NCBI GenBank assembly: GCA_025267735.1
Contig: CM046306.1
Coordinates: 31,761,919 to 31,825,918 of the forward strand
Length of the DNA: 64,000 nt
Direction of reading: 5' to 3'
Source of the DNA: Mactra quadrangularis
Lineage: Eukaryota > Mollusca > Bivalvia > Venerida > Mactridae
Shown here: positions 47,351-58,652 of the stretch, one piece after another
Layout of the letters: each line of letters starts with the position of its first letter
Position numbering within the stretch: position 1 is the first letter of the stretch
Program-made: the position numbers and the translations under genes
The notes under the pieces: model-generated
The model's database searches: none
Told to the model about the DNA's origin: nothing
What the model saw: only the letters and a program-made list of their open reading frames with translations

Positions 47351-48580
47351 TTTAAAGTACTTATTTTCTAAAAACTTAGTCAGGTAATTTTAAAAAGACA
47401 GACGACAAAATTAAAGATGTGAACGAGTAGCTTTAATTTTTTGTAAACTTTATGACTTAAAAACGCAAGAAAGTAATGAGTGAAGAGGAAACTTCCCCGG
47501 CGCAGCTGTCTTAGCCAACTTTTGACCTTTATAACCAAAACATTTTGCTCTATCAAAACTATTAGTTCAATGACATTCTATTCCGATATTAAGAAATAGA
47601 TATGGAACGAATGGTAATTTAATATTAATAAGTGCGTAACACGGTCAGTGATGGCTGGGTCAAATGGTGCCACAGTCCAGACAAAACACTTTGTATTGTT
47701 CAGAAAAGTAAGGAAATATGACACAATCGGTACCTAAAGCCCTTCCGGGGGCCAGGGGCACCTGTACATGGCCGTTATTAGACCCTATAAGGGTAGGCGT
47801 GATAATGTGTAAATTGGTCAGAAACGGGTTAATGCCCAAAATACCCCCGAAATACCTTTATGCGGATGCTCTGGGTTCGATTCAGGCCAAAATAGGGGTA
47901 AAACTTTCACCCCAGATCGATTTTCCCTGATGTAAACACCTTTTTGGGCTGAAAAACGTTTTCTCTCGAACCGGGTAAAATGCTGCCTCAGTTCCTTCGT
48001 CTTGTACAGACGAGTGAAGAAATGTGCCACAACTGGCACATGAGGCCCTTTCGGGGGCAAGGAGGCCCATTTACAGGACCTCGTATAGTCCCTATAGGGG
48101 CAGGCGCGATTATGCGTATTTTGGCGATTTTCGCCAAAAATGTCGGTTTAAGCCCGAAACCCCCCCCCATTAGGTCTATACAGATGTCCTTGGGCCGATT
48201 CAGGCCAGAAACGGGGGTATAAAAACCCAGATCTACTTTTCCCTGATGTATATGCATCATGCTTTTTTTCAGCTGAAAAACGTTTTTGTCTCGAACCGGG
48301 TCAAATGTTGCCTTCAGTCAAATGGGACCGATTTTGGTGTAAAATTTCTCCTTATATCGACTTTGTCTCCATGGTCAAGATGAGTAAGTAAATATGCCAC
48401 AATTAGTTACTGAAGCTCTTCCAGACAATTTGGCCTTTCCAGTAGCCTTGAGTAGGTTGACTGACACCCGTAAAGTGACCTATACAATTGTGTTGCTACT
48501 GTGTTAAACAGTTTAGTCAGTGCAAAATCATAAGACTTTTTGAAATGGTTAAGTCACATATGACTAATTCAAATAGAAAC

Positions 48581-48914
48581 AAGAGCACCGCTAGACGGAG
48601 CATTATATGCCCGAAAGTGTTTTTTTTTTTAGTTAAGATGAAGCATTTGTAAGACATGAGAATATTTCAACTTAAGTTATGCTCCGGAAACTGTTTTCAG
48701 TTTTAAGGTAATAGTGACCTTGACCTTTGACCTTGTGACCCCAAAATCAATAGGGGTCTTCTACCCGATATGGACAATCATCGTATGAAGTTTGAATATT
48801 GTGGGCCAAATGGAACTTAAGTTATGCTCCGGAAACCAAATTGCTAACAGACGGACGGACGGACGGACGCCAGGGGGTATAACATAATATGCCCGAAATT
48901 CTTTCGGGCATAAA
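48581..48914 (+). mobile_element. GGAC/hairpin-ended element (Helitron/pearl-like), left unit only
   Basis: Absent from the matching place in the right unit (53390). It starts near AAGAGCACCGCTAGACGGAG, contains TGACCTTGACCTTTGACCTT and two GTTATGCTCCGGAAAC copies, then GACGGACGGACGGACG, and ends in the hairpin GCCCGAAATTCTTTCGGGC. A microsatellite followed by a terminal hairpin parallels the 8485 element and suggests a Helitron-type non-autonomous transposon. Confidence 0.65.
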
Positions 48915-49686
48915 ACGTCCTTGATCGTTATTGAGACTTTTACATAGATGAGGGAGGATTTATCATTTTTGTTGAATTTCTATGTAAGGGTTAGATATAA
49001 AAGCCAGATTGTCGGATTCTAAATAGAATGAGCTTGCCGAATCATATAGGCCGCAGTCTGCCTTAACATTAAACAACATCTTGGACTACGATTTTCAGTC
49101 TACCATGAAAATGTAGAATAATTTATATGTATTAATGGCAAAGTTGACATGCTTTATGACGATGATAGCATCATTAATAATGTATTTACAACGTAGAAAA
49201 TTATTGATTTTTAAATACAAGTAATGAATACACACTGCCCTTCAAAAGTTTCATAATTCATACGTGCATGTATTAACAATTTACATTGTTCTTAATGGAA
49301 TGTCAAAAAGTTGTAAGACAGTTTATTGTTAAATAATGCTCAGTTTTGCTCTTTTAAAAATATTACATTTTTTGGCATAAGAAATTACAAACTATCTAAA
49401 ACTTAACATTGGCCATTGAGAAACATTGCCCATAGTTTTGGAGACTTAAAGAAAACTTTTTCTTTCATGCTTTACGGTGAAACGTCGCGTTATTCGATGA
49501 AAATAAACGATGACAATATAAATTTTATATTTTCATTGTAGTGAAAATATAGCCTTATATTTTCATCGTTAATGACGTCATCTTTAAAGATAAATGACGT
49601 CATATTGGGGATGAAATACGTCACGTTATAAATTGTGTAATATAGGCTACATCTAATAAAACACAAAATTAATCATGAAAGAAACA

Positions 49687-49845
49687 GAATATTCGCCAAC
49701 TTTAGTGTAAGTTTTTTTTTTATTTCAACTCATGAACTCAGAAAATTATATTTTCACTCGTGGCTATGCCACTCGTGAAAATATGTTTTCTGAGCTCACT
49801 CTGTGAAATAAAATTCGATCTTACACCAAAGTTGACGAATATCCT
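49687..49845. repeat. Large inverted repeat, ~78-bp arms, 3-bp loop (left unit)
   Basis: The arms meet at GTGGC-TAT-GCCAC. Outer ends are GAATATTCGCCAACTTT and its complement AAGTTGACGAATATCC, with TCTGAGCTCA/TGAACTCAGA inside. The right unit carries the same structure at 56346-56503. The spacer is too short for a classic MITE with a body; it looks like a foldback element. Confidence 0.88.
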
Positions 49846-50127
49846 CTATTGCTTTGATTAAAAAAATGAAATATACAAAAAAAAACACTTTGTTTTCGCA
49901 TCATGACTAATCGGTTAAACAAATCATTAAAATAACGATTCTTCAAACTTTAACTCAAAAATGATAGAAAATCAATTATTTTTTCTGGGAAAAAACTGTT
50001 TAAGGGCAGTGTTATCGACAAGCACAGTTGAGCATTCGATCGTGTGTTACATTTAAGTTCTTACCGTGTTGAACGTGACTATAGGGCGCAACGACCACAT
50101 CGCTTCCTCACTCGGCTAAGCGCGACC

Positions 50128-50798
50128 CAATCTGATTGAAACCCGATCTAAAAAAATTCCGCTCGCCTACTCGCTAAGTTAAATCTGGCCGTTTTCTTAC
50201 GAGGTTCACGTTCAGGTGACCTTTCTCATCATAGTATTCATGACGAAATCGTTATGTTTAGTAACTAGTTTACATCGTCTACGTCACGCAATTTGAACAG
50301 AACAGAACAGAACAGTAATTTTATTTAGAAGAGTACAAAGTACATATTCATAAATACATAAATACATAAAATATAATAACACACATAATCAATATAGTAA
50401 TGCATACAGTACATTTGAATTTTGACAAGAAGATGAACATATTTTACTAGGAAATATAAATATTAACAGGTAGTATCTCACATAATCAAAATATAAATAA
50501 ATATTTGGAAATTAAACCTATGATATCACACAATATTTAGTTGAGTTTTCATTTTAATAGCTTGAAGTGAGTCGTCCAATCGTAGACTGGGAATTATACT
50601 GCTGTCAATTAGCTCGCTACAATTAGTCTAAAATTAGAAATTACGAAATCAAAATGCTATTAATAGTGTTTCTGTTTCGTCTAGATGATAGCTACGCATT
50701 GATTGGTCGACATAAATGTCATCTCGACGTGACCCTCTATGGGAACCTTAGAGATCCTGTACGGCAAATCTCTACAGGATATCTGTTTACGGAGATTG
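50128..50798 (+). mobile_element. CAATCT element, copy 2, with 9-bp target duplication
   Basis: Begins CAATCTGATTGAAACCCGAT and ends TCTGTTTACGGAGATTG. Flanked by the 9-bp repeat AGCGCGACC at 50119-50127 and 50799-50807. Ends are complementary for six bases (CAATCT/AGATTG). A 264-bp insertion (50298-50561) interrupts it; without that and one copy of its TTGAA repeat it is about 400 bp. The pre-insertion element is also in the right unit (56787), so it predates the duplication. Confidence 0.8.
50298..50561 (-). mobile_element. 5'-truncated non-LTR retrotransposon tail, left unit only
   Basis: Absent from the right unit. It is flanked by TTGAA (50293-50297, 50562-50566). Read on the minus strand it ends AATAAAATTACTGTTCTG followed by further TTCTG pentamers, a microsatellite 3' tail like those of several LINE clades. 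No coding sequence is left. Confidence 0.7.
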
Positions 50799-52184
50799 AG
50801 CGCGACCTAGACTCGCTAGTTACACCCTCGTCACCATGGCAATGCCACGTGACTATGACATCACAAATTCTACGGTTTCAAGGAGAATATAGTGAAAAAA
50901 TTGACTCAGAGTTTTAAAGAGCTGTGAGTCTTTTTATTCGCGTCAGATTTTAATGAAACCTACTCGAGACTAAGCAGAAAAGTGTATACAATGTACTTCT
51001 CGCTGTGCATCACATCTCAATCTCCAGTTGTATAAATTTTTTACATTCACTTTGGAAAACTGTTACTTTTCAGCATGCTACAGTGGCAAGTCTTCGTCCG
51101 TTTCTGAACAGGAAAATCCTTGGTATGTTTTCCAGGGTGTTAGCAGAAAGTATAGATATGATGTTGAAGATACACTGCCCAGCAATAGTATACACTTTTC
51201 TGCTTTGCCTCAAGTAGGTTAATTTGACAAAAAATAAAAAAACTTAAATCTCTTTAAAACACTGTGTCGATTCGGATTTTATAACTTTATTCTTGAAACC
51301 ATAGTATCTGAGATGTCATGGTCACGTAGTATCGTAATCGTGCTCTTACTAACATTAAAATAGCTCAAACTCTCTGCATAATTAATTTCAGTTAATTAAA
51401 TAGAATATATAAGTACGTCAACACACTTAAGTTAATAAGTTCACTCCAATACGAAAATTACAGTTTTAAGTAACATTTCTATCTGAATTTTAGATTTTAT
51501 TAGAAACCAAAATTAATCTCAAAAGTACGTAAGTCAGGGCATAAGTAACGTGTCGTGCTGTTCTATTAAATTTATGTTTGTTTATCGCGAGGCAAAAATG
51601 ATGACATAGAATAATTAATATTTTGTTGAAGTAAACTTTTACTCTGGTGATTTTCTGTTGTCAGCGTGTGCTATTAAAGTTTTTTTTATTAACTTTTTAT
51701 TATAAAAACTTGAAACTTGAAGTTGATATCTTTATATTGTCAACAACCAAGAAAACACGACTGAAGCGTAAAACACGAGTAAATAAATGATTAATCTGTT
51801 GTTTTGTTTGGAAACAAGCGATGTCATCATAACAAAAGTTAAATGTTAAATTATTAAACAACTCCAGGGAACTGATCTCCAAAAAATATAATTGACTTCA
51901 AACACACTAGTCTTGCTCCACATGGCTCCATCATCATGGATACAATATAAATTAAGAATAATCCTACAATCGTCTTTATTTATCGTATAATAAACTATAT
52001 TTATAATCACGAGCTTTGATGCGGGTAGAAATTAAATCATAAGTGCTTTAGTACTAGTGATTTACTAAGCGCATCAAACTAGTGACTTGATCATACGATA
52101 CAACAATTTTTATTTCTTTACGATACAACAGAACAAATATAAGTTGTTTTGGTTCTAACATCGCAAAAAATACTTCTAGAGAAA

Positions 52185-52459
52185 ATATACTCTGTATGTT
52201 TCTTCATTTAATGGCGTTTCGGTATTTTGCCATTTTCAAACAAAGATATTTATAAAAATGCAACTTCATCCTTTCTTTTTACAATTACATCACAATGTAT
52301 ACTTTGACTGACGTCAAAACAATTATAAGTATCATGTGACATTGTGATGTAATTGTAAAAAGAAAGGATGTACATGTAGTTGCATTTTTATAAATATCTA
52401 TGTTTGAAAAAGGCAAAATAACGAAACGCCATTAAATAGAGAAAAAATACATAGTATAT
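52185..52459. repeat. Large inverted repeat, ~95-120-bp arms (left unit)
   Basis: The core arms 52206-52297 and 52340-52437 carry ATTTAATGGCGTTTCGGTAT and its complement. Weaker pairing extends outward to about 52185 and 52459. The loop is about 42 bases. The same structure is in the right unit at 58431-58652, so it predates the duplication. Confidence 0.85.
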
Positions 52460-53974
52460 CTTTTTAATATTTTTTTGTATCCGACTGGATACTTTACTTG
52501 GATAATATATTTTATGGAATTATTCTTAGCTAAGTTACGTTATATTGGAACACGGTGCCTTCCGGGGACCAGGAGGCCCGTTTACAGGACCTCGTATAGT
52601 CCTTATAGGGGTAGGCGCGATGATGCGTATTTTGGCGATTTTCGTCAAAAAGTCGGTTTATGCCTGAACTCCCCCCATAGGTCTATGCAGATGCCCTGGG
52701 TTCGATTCAGGCCAAAACGGGGGTAAGAATTTCACCCCAGATCAATTTTCCCTGATGTAAACACTTTTTTTAGGCTGAAAAACGTTTTCTCTCGAACCGG
52801 GTAAATGGTGCCTCAATCCCTTCGTCTGGTTTAGACGAGTGAAGAAATGTGCCATAACCGGCACCTGAGGCCCTTCCGGGGGTCAGGAGGCCCGTTTACA
52901 GGACCTCGTATAGTCCTTCTAGGGGTAGGCACGATGATGCGTATTTTGGCGATTTTCGTCAAAAAGTCGGTTTATGCCAGAACTCCCCCATAGGTCTATG
53001 CAGATGCCCTTGGTTCGATTCAGGCATGAAACGGGCGTATAAAAACCCAGATCTAATTTTCCCTGATGTTTATATATTCTTTTTTCAAGCCGAAAAACTT
53101 TTTGTCTCGAACCGGGTCAAATGGTGCCTTCAGTCAAATGGGACAGATTTTGGTGTAAAATTTCTCCCTATATCGACTTTGTCTCCATGGTCAAGGGGAG
53201 TAAGTAAATATGCCACAATCAGCTACTGAAGCTCTTCCAGGCAATTTGGCCTTTCCAGTAGCCTTGATTAGGTTGACTGACCACCGTAAAGTGACTTATA
53301 CAATGTATACTGCGTTAAACAGTTTAGTCAGTGCAAAATCATAAGATGTTTTAAAATGGTTAAGTCACATATGACTAATTCGAATAGAATAAAGTCCTTG
53401 ATCGTTATTGAGACTTTTACATAGATGAGGGAGGATTTATCATTTTTGTTGAATTTCTATGTAAGGGTTAGATATCAAAGCCAGATTGTCGGATTCTAAA
53501 TGGAATGAGCTTGCCGAATCATATAGGCCGCAGTCTGCCTTAACATTAAACAACATCTTGGACTACGATTTTCAGTCTACCATGAAAATGTAGAATAATT
53601 TATATGTATTAATGGCAAAGTTGACATGCTTTATGACGATTATAGCATCATTAATAATGTATTTACAACGTAGAAAATTATTGATTTTTAAATACAAGTA
53701 ATGAATACACACTGCCCTTCAAAAGTTTCATAATTCATACGTGCATGTATTAACAATTTACATTGTACTTAATGGAATGTCAAAAAATTGTAAGACAGTT
53801 TATTGTTAAATAATGCTCAGTTTTGCTCTTTTAAAAATATTACATTTTTTGGCATAAGAAATTACAAACTATTTTAAAACGTAACATTGGTCTATTGAGA
53901 AACATTGACCATAGTTTTGGAGACTTAAAGAAAACTTTTTCTTTCATGCTTTACGGTAAAACGTCGCGTTATTC

Positions 53975-54640
53975 TTCTTCTTCTTCTTCCTGTACGAGTG
54001 CAGGGCCCTCTCTGGAGCATCGACGCACTGGTGACTATTTACAAAGTGACTGTGAGGCGCTAAAACGGTGCAGGGATAAAAGTAGATAAAAACATTGTAG
54101 TGCGTCTAGTGGAGAGAGCCCAGCCCTGCCTTGAAGCTGTCCAAGGTGGGGGATTGGACTATGACTTCGGGCAGTCCGTTCCACAGCCGAATCGATGACG
54201 GGATGAAGGAGTGCCTTTATATGTTAGTGCGGCAGAATGGCAACAGGTACCGAATGGTTGGTCCTCTGGTGGATATAACAGCAGGGTGGTAATAGGCAGA
54301 GCATGGAATTTCAACCAAGTTGTGGATGGTTCGGTACATAAGCACAAGCTTGGCATCTGCTCTGCGCTGTTGTAGTGATGGCCATCCAAGCGATTTTATC
54401 ATCTGGCAGGCACTATTTGTCCTGTGGTAGTCTCCAGTGACAAATCGTGCTGCCCGTCTCTGGACCGCTTCCAATTTATTGATGTTCGTACTGGTGTGGG
54501 GGTACCATATTGATGCAGCATACTCCATGATTGGTCGGACCAGCGTCTTGTAGCATTGTGCCTTCAAATCTGGTGGGCAGCTGGTGATGTTTCTCCTTAG
54601 GAAAGCGAGTGTGTTATTTGCCTTCTTGGTGACATTGTCG
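53975..54640 (-). mobile_element. 5'-truncated non-LTR retrotransposon with (GAA)n tail, right unit only
   Basis: A 666-bp insertion between two TATTC copies (53970-53974, 54641-54645). Its minus strand encodes the end of a reverse transcriptase ORF, then a short 3' UTR and a GAA-repeat tail (TTC repeats at 53975-53989). Microsatellite tails and 5' truncation are typical of Jockey/CR1/Rex-like LINEs. Confidence 0.82.
54106..54640 (-). pseudogene. Reverse-transcriptase C-terminal fragment (LINE), disrupted
   Basis: About 178 codons of the thumb/C-terminal region. Visible motifs are LVRPIMEYAASIWYPHT, NKLEAVQRRAARFVTGDY, LGWPSLQQRRADAKL and, after an in-frame TAA at 54219-54217, FIPSSIRLWNGLPEV up to a natural-looking stop at 54108-54106. 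This arrangement is the usual C-terminus of Jockey/CR1-type ORF2 proteins. The catalytic YXDD palm, endonuclease and ORF1 are missing through truncation, so it is a dead copy. Confidence 0.85.
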
Positions 54641-54717
54641 TATTCGATGAAAATAAACGATGAAAATATAAATTTTATATTTTCATTGTACATGTAGTGA
54701 AAATATAGCCTTTTATT

Positions 54718-56214
54718 GCATATGTTACTATAAATAGTAACAAAATCGACGTGGAAGTGTGCCAATATAGCCTCAATGTGGGCAATACATTCCGGTATTG
54801 AGCAAGTGTGCCAAAATATCGATATTTGGCCCACTTCCTAGTGTGCCAAAAATCGATATTGAGGCAACTTCCGGTCATTACGCACCTGCAGTCCAACAAC
54901 CGCAGACTCTCCGCACGTGAAATTCGTACGTAATTAGCAACAAGAAGCTATAATATTCAATTTTACGACGTGCGTTTTTTCATAGTGAAAATTAATAAGA
55001 TAATCAACAATTTAATATGAACTTATGTGCTACCTATGGCGCGGAAAACAGACATATATGTATTACTTAAAAATAACAAAAATATGATTGTGACTTTGGC
55101 AGAATAAAATTAAAGATATTCGGCGCTGTGAAGGATTTATTTTGTTTGAGGGCCTATCAATTAGATAAGCCAGGGGAGATAACTGTGTAATTTATTGCAT
55201 TCAGAAAAATCTGACAACATCTTATTCTTTTACGTCAGAATCATATTTAAATTCTGAAAGAAATGTATTGTACATATTTATTTATCTTATGAATAGAGAT
55301 GAAGGTAAAAAAGCCTCGATAAAACATTCATTTTGTAAGATAGAAATGTTTTCCTCTTTAAACAATGCCCGGTAACGTTACGTTACGGAAACGTGCCGGT
55401 TTTATCATGAACGTCTCTTAGCGACGTCACGAACGGTGCGTTGGTAAGTATATCCGATGTAAAAAGTCATAAATAAATATTTTAATGAGGAAATGAACGA
55501 ATAAAACGACCAAATATATTTTGAGCTGTTATCATGGAATAAACATCGTAAAAAAGCACGTTTGAAAATATTTTGTAAGCGGTCACGAGGAAGCTGCAAA
55601 TATTTTTATCCAATGAAAAGCCGCCAGTAGCTTCACTCTTTGATCCGTATCGTTGAACGCTTGTAGTGCAATTTTCTATAGAGCGTCTTTAATCTTGATT
55701 CACAGATGTTTGATTAAGCGTCTGATAAAATTGATGAAAATGGCGGCGCCCATGGTCTGGAGATGTTTTTCAAACTCATAGGTATATTAATTTTTCATTG
55801 ATTTTATCAGTTTTTTCAATTTTAAAGAATTAACGTACGTCATACACGTTATCTAAAAGCGCTCAAAACCCGCTCGGGTTTTCCGCGTATCAAGACTTAC
55901 GTTTTATGACAAGCGTTCATTAGATTTTAACGTTTCGACGTTGAATAAACAAAACAATGCATGTGACGTAACGTCAACGTGCAAAATAGCGCGTTACGTC
56001 GAGAAAAATGTATTTTTGTTTTAGAAAAATCATCGTTACATGCATTGGTCAACATATGCAATAAAAAGGTTATGAAACAGGGCAAGTGTGCCTTAAGTCG
56101 ATATCGGCACACTTTCACCGGCATTGGCCCGAGGGCTAAAGCCCTCGGGCCAATACCTAAGCAAGTGTGCCGATATCTTCCTTAAGGCACACTTGCCCTG
56201 TTTAATAACCTCTA
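54718..56214. mobile_element. 1,497-bp insertion with AAGTGTGCC hairpins at both ends, family unknown
   Basis: Absent from the left unit, so its edges are exact within a few bases; TTTATT lies on both sides (54712-54717, 56215-56220). The left end has a folded region (54745-54885) with AAGTGTGCC-type motifs and ATCGAT cores. The right end is a 71-bp-arm palindrome (56067-56211). The sequence TTTTATTGCATATGTT at the left edge recurs inverted at 56051-56066. The middle is CpG-containing, unlike its neighbours, with GCCCGGTAACGTTACGTTAC near 55368 and ATGGCGGCGCCC at 55739. No transposase or other protein was recognised. Confidence 0.8.
56067..56211. repeat. Near-perfect palindrome, 71-bp arms, 2-base loop
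   Basis: Centre GAGGGCT-AA-AGCCCTC. Outward the arms carry GGCCCGAGGG/CCCTCGGGCC, then CGATATCGGCACACTT and its partner, then CAGGGCAAGTGTGCCTTAAG and its complement. Only about nine positions differ. It forms the right end of the 1,497-bp insertion. Confidence 0.92.
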
Positions 56215-56345
56215 TTTATTTTCATCGTTAATGACGTCATCTTCAAAGATAAACGAAGTCATATTGGGGATGAAATACGTCACGTTATAATTTGTGTGAA
56301 ATAGGCTACATCTAATAAAACACAAAATTAAGCATGAAAGAAACA

Positions 56346-56503
56346 GAATATTCGCCAACTTTGGTGTAAGATCCTTTTTTATTTCAACTCATGAACTCAG
56401 AAAATTATATTTTCACTCGTGGCTATGCCACTCGTGAAAATATGTTTTCTGAGCTCACTCGGTGAAATAAAATTCGATCTTACACCAAAGTTGACGAATA
56501 TCC
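56346..56503. repeat. Large inverted repeat, ~78-bp arms (right unit)
   Basis: The counterpart of 49687-49845, with the same GTGGC-TAT-GCCAC centre and a few substitutions. Confidence 0.88.
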
Positions 56504-56786
56504 TCTATTGCTTTGATTAAAAAAATGAAATATACAAAAAAAACCACTTTGTTTTCGCATCATGACTAATCGGTTAAACAAATCATTAAAATAACGATTC
56601 TTCAAACTTTAACTCAAAAATGATAGAAAATCAATTAATTTTTCTGGAAGAAAACTTTTTAAGGGCAGTGTTATCGACAAGCACAGTTGAGCATTCGATC
56701 GTGTGTTACATTTAAGTTCTTACCGTGTTGAACGTGACTATAGGGCGCAACGACCACATCGCTTCCTCACTCGGCTAAGCGCGACC

Positions 56787-57071
56787 CAATCTGATTGAAA
56801 CCCGATCTAAAAAATTTCCGCTCGCCTACTCGCTAAGTTAAATTTTGCCGTTTTCTTACGAGGTTCACGTTCAGGTGGCCTTTCTCATTATAGTATTCAT
56901 GACGAAATCGTTATGTTTAGTAACTAGTTTACATCGTCTACGTCACGCAATTTGAAGTGAGTCGTCCAATCGCAGATTTGGAATTATACCGCCGTCAATT
57001 AGCTCGCTAAAATTGGTCTAAAATTAGAAATTACGAAATCAAAATGCTATTAATAGTGTTTCGTCTAGATG
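56787..57071 (+). mobile_element. CAATCT element, copy 4, 3' end deleted
   Basis: Collinear with 50128-50687 without the LINE tail. It breaks at GTCTAGATG (57071), after which the sequence resumes at the equivalent of 50840. The deletion removes the element's 3' end, its right 9-bp repeat and nearby flank, so it is not a clean excision. Confidence 0.75.
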
Positions 57072-58430
57072 CAAAGCCACGTGACTATGACATCACAAAT
57101 TCTACGGTTTGAAGGAGAATATAGTGAAAAAATCGACTCAGAGTTTTAAAGAGCTGTAAGTCTTTTTATTCGCGTCAGATTTTAATGAAACCTACTCGAG
57201 ACTAAGCAGAAAAGTGTATACAATGTACTTCTTGCTGTGCATCATATCTCCAACTCCAGTTAAATACTTTTTACATACACTTTGGAAAACTGTTACCGTT
57301 TTCAGCATGCTACAGTGGCAAGTTTTCGTCCGTTTCTGAACAGGAAAATCCTTGGTAGGTTTTCCAGGGTGTTAGCAGAAACAATAAAGCTGATGTTGGA
57401 GATACGATGCCCATCAATAGTATACTTTTCTGTTTGCCTCAAGTAGGTTAATTTGACAAGAATTAAAAAACTTAAAGCTCTTTAAAACGCTTTGTCGATT
57501 CGGATTTTTATAATTTTATTCTTGAAACCATAGCATCTGAGATGTCATGGTCACGTAGTATTACAATCGTACTCTTACTAACATTAAAATAGCTCAAACT
57601 CTCTGCATAATTAATTAAACTTAATTAAATAGAATATATAAGTACGTCAACACACTTAAGTTAATAAGTTCACTCCAATACGAAAATTACAGTTTTAAGT
57701 ATCATTTCTATCTGAATTTTAGATTTTATTAGAAACTATAATTAATCTCAAAAGTACGTAAGTCAGGGCGTAAGTAACGTGTCGTGCTGTTCTATTAAAT
57801 TTATGTTTGTTTAATGCGAGGCAAAAATGATGATATAGAATAATTAATATTTTGTTGAAGTAAACTTTTACTCTGGTGCTTTTTTGTTGTCAGCGTGAGC
57901 TATTAAAGTTTTTTTATTAACTTTTTATTCTAAAAACTTGAAACTTGAAGTTGATAGCTTTATATTGTCAACAACCAAGAAAACACGACTGAAGCGTAAA
58001 ACACGATTAAATAAATGATTAATCTGTTGTTTTGTTTGGAAACAAGCGATGTCATCATAACAAAAGTTAAATGTTAAATTATTAAACAACTCCAGGGAAC
58101 TGATCTCCAAAAAATATAATTGACTTCAAACACACTAGTCTTGCTCCACATGGCTCCATCATCATAGATACAATTTATAAATTAAGAATTTTCATACAGT
58201 CGTCATTATTTATCGTATATTAAAATATAATCACGAGCTTTGATGCGGGTAGAAATTAAATCATAAGAGCTTTAGTACTAGTGATTTACTAAGCGCATCA
58301 AACTAGTGACTTGATCATACGATACAACAATTTTTATTTCTTTTCGATACAACAGAACAAATGTAAGTTGTTTTGGTTCTGACATCACAAAATATACTAC
58401 TAGAGAAAATATACTCTGTATTTTTTCTTC

Positions 58431-58652
58431 ATTTAATGGCGTTTCGGTATTTTGCCATTTTCAAGCATAGATATTTATAAAAATGCAACTACATCCTTTC
58501 TTTTTACAATTACATCACACTGTATACTTAAAATTGTTTTTTGACATCAGTCAAAGTATACATTGTGATGTAATTGTAAAAAGGAAGGATGTAGTTGCAT
58601 TTTTAAAAATATCTATGTATGAAAAAGGCAAAATGCCGAAACGCCATTAAAT
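58431..58652. repeat. Large inverted repeat (right unit)
   Basis: The counterpart of 52185-52459. ATTTAATGGCGTTTCGGTAT on the left faces GCCGAAACGCCATTAAAT on the right. The right arm here is closer to the left arm than in the left unit. Confidence 0.85.

Larger units (their letters stand above)
44669..47741. other. Intergenic stretch upstream of the death-domain gene
   Basis: The first ~150 bases should contain the promoter of the minus-strand gene; no TATA box is evident at a clear position. Further right are a SINE (45138), a TTAA MITE (45856), a diverged relative of that MITE (about 46870-47440, ending AGTAGCTTTAA) and the hairpin/tandem structure at 47023-47350. No exon was found. Confidence 0.5.
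47742..52553 (+). repeat. Tandem duplication, left unit (4.8 kb)
   Basis: Collinear with 52554-58779 apart from unit-specific insertions. Shared order: two ~310-bp subrepeats with CCTTCCGGGGG (47742-48355), a SINE-like 3' piece, GTCCTTGATCGTTATTGAGA, an inverted repeat (49687-49845), a CAATCT element, and a second inverted repeat (52185-52459). It ends at GGAACACGGTGC and runs directly into the start of the right unit. Private to this unit: insertions at 48581-48914 and 50298-50561. Confidence 0.92.

Noticed and set aside
47718..48260. Overlapping short frames at the start of the duplication
   Set aside because: GC-richer 310-bp subrepeats read by chance; frames are broken or shifted in the second subrepeat and in the right unit.
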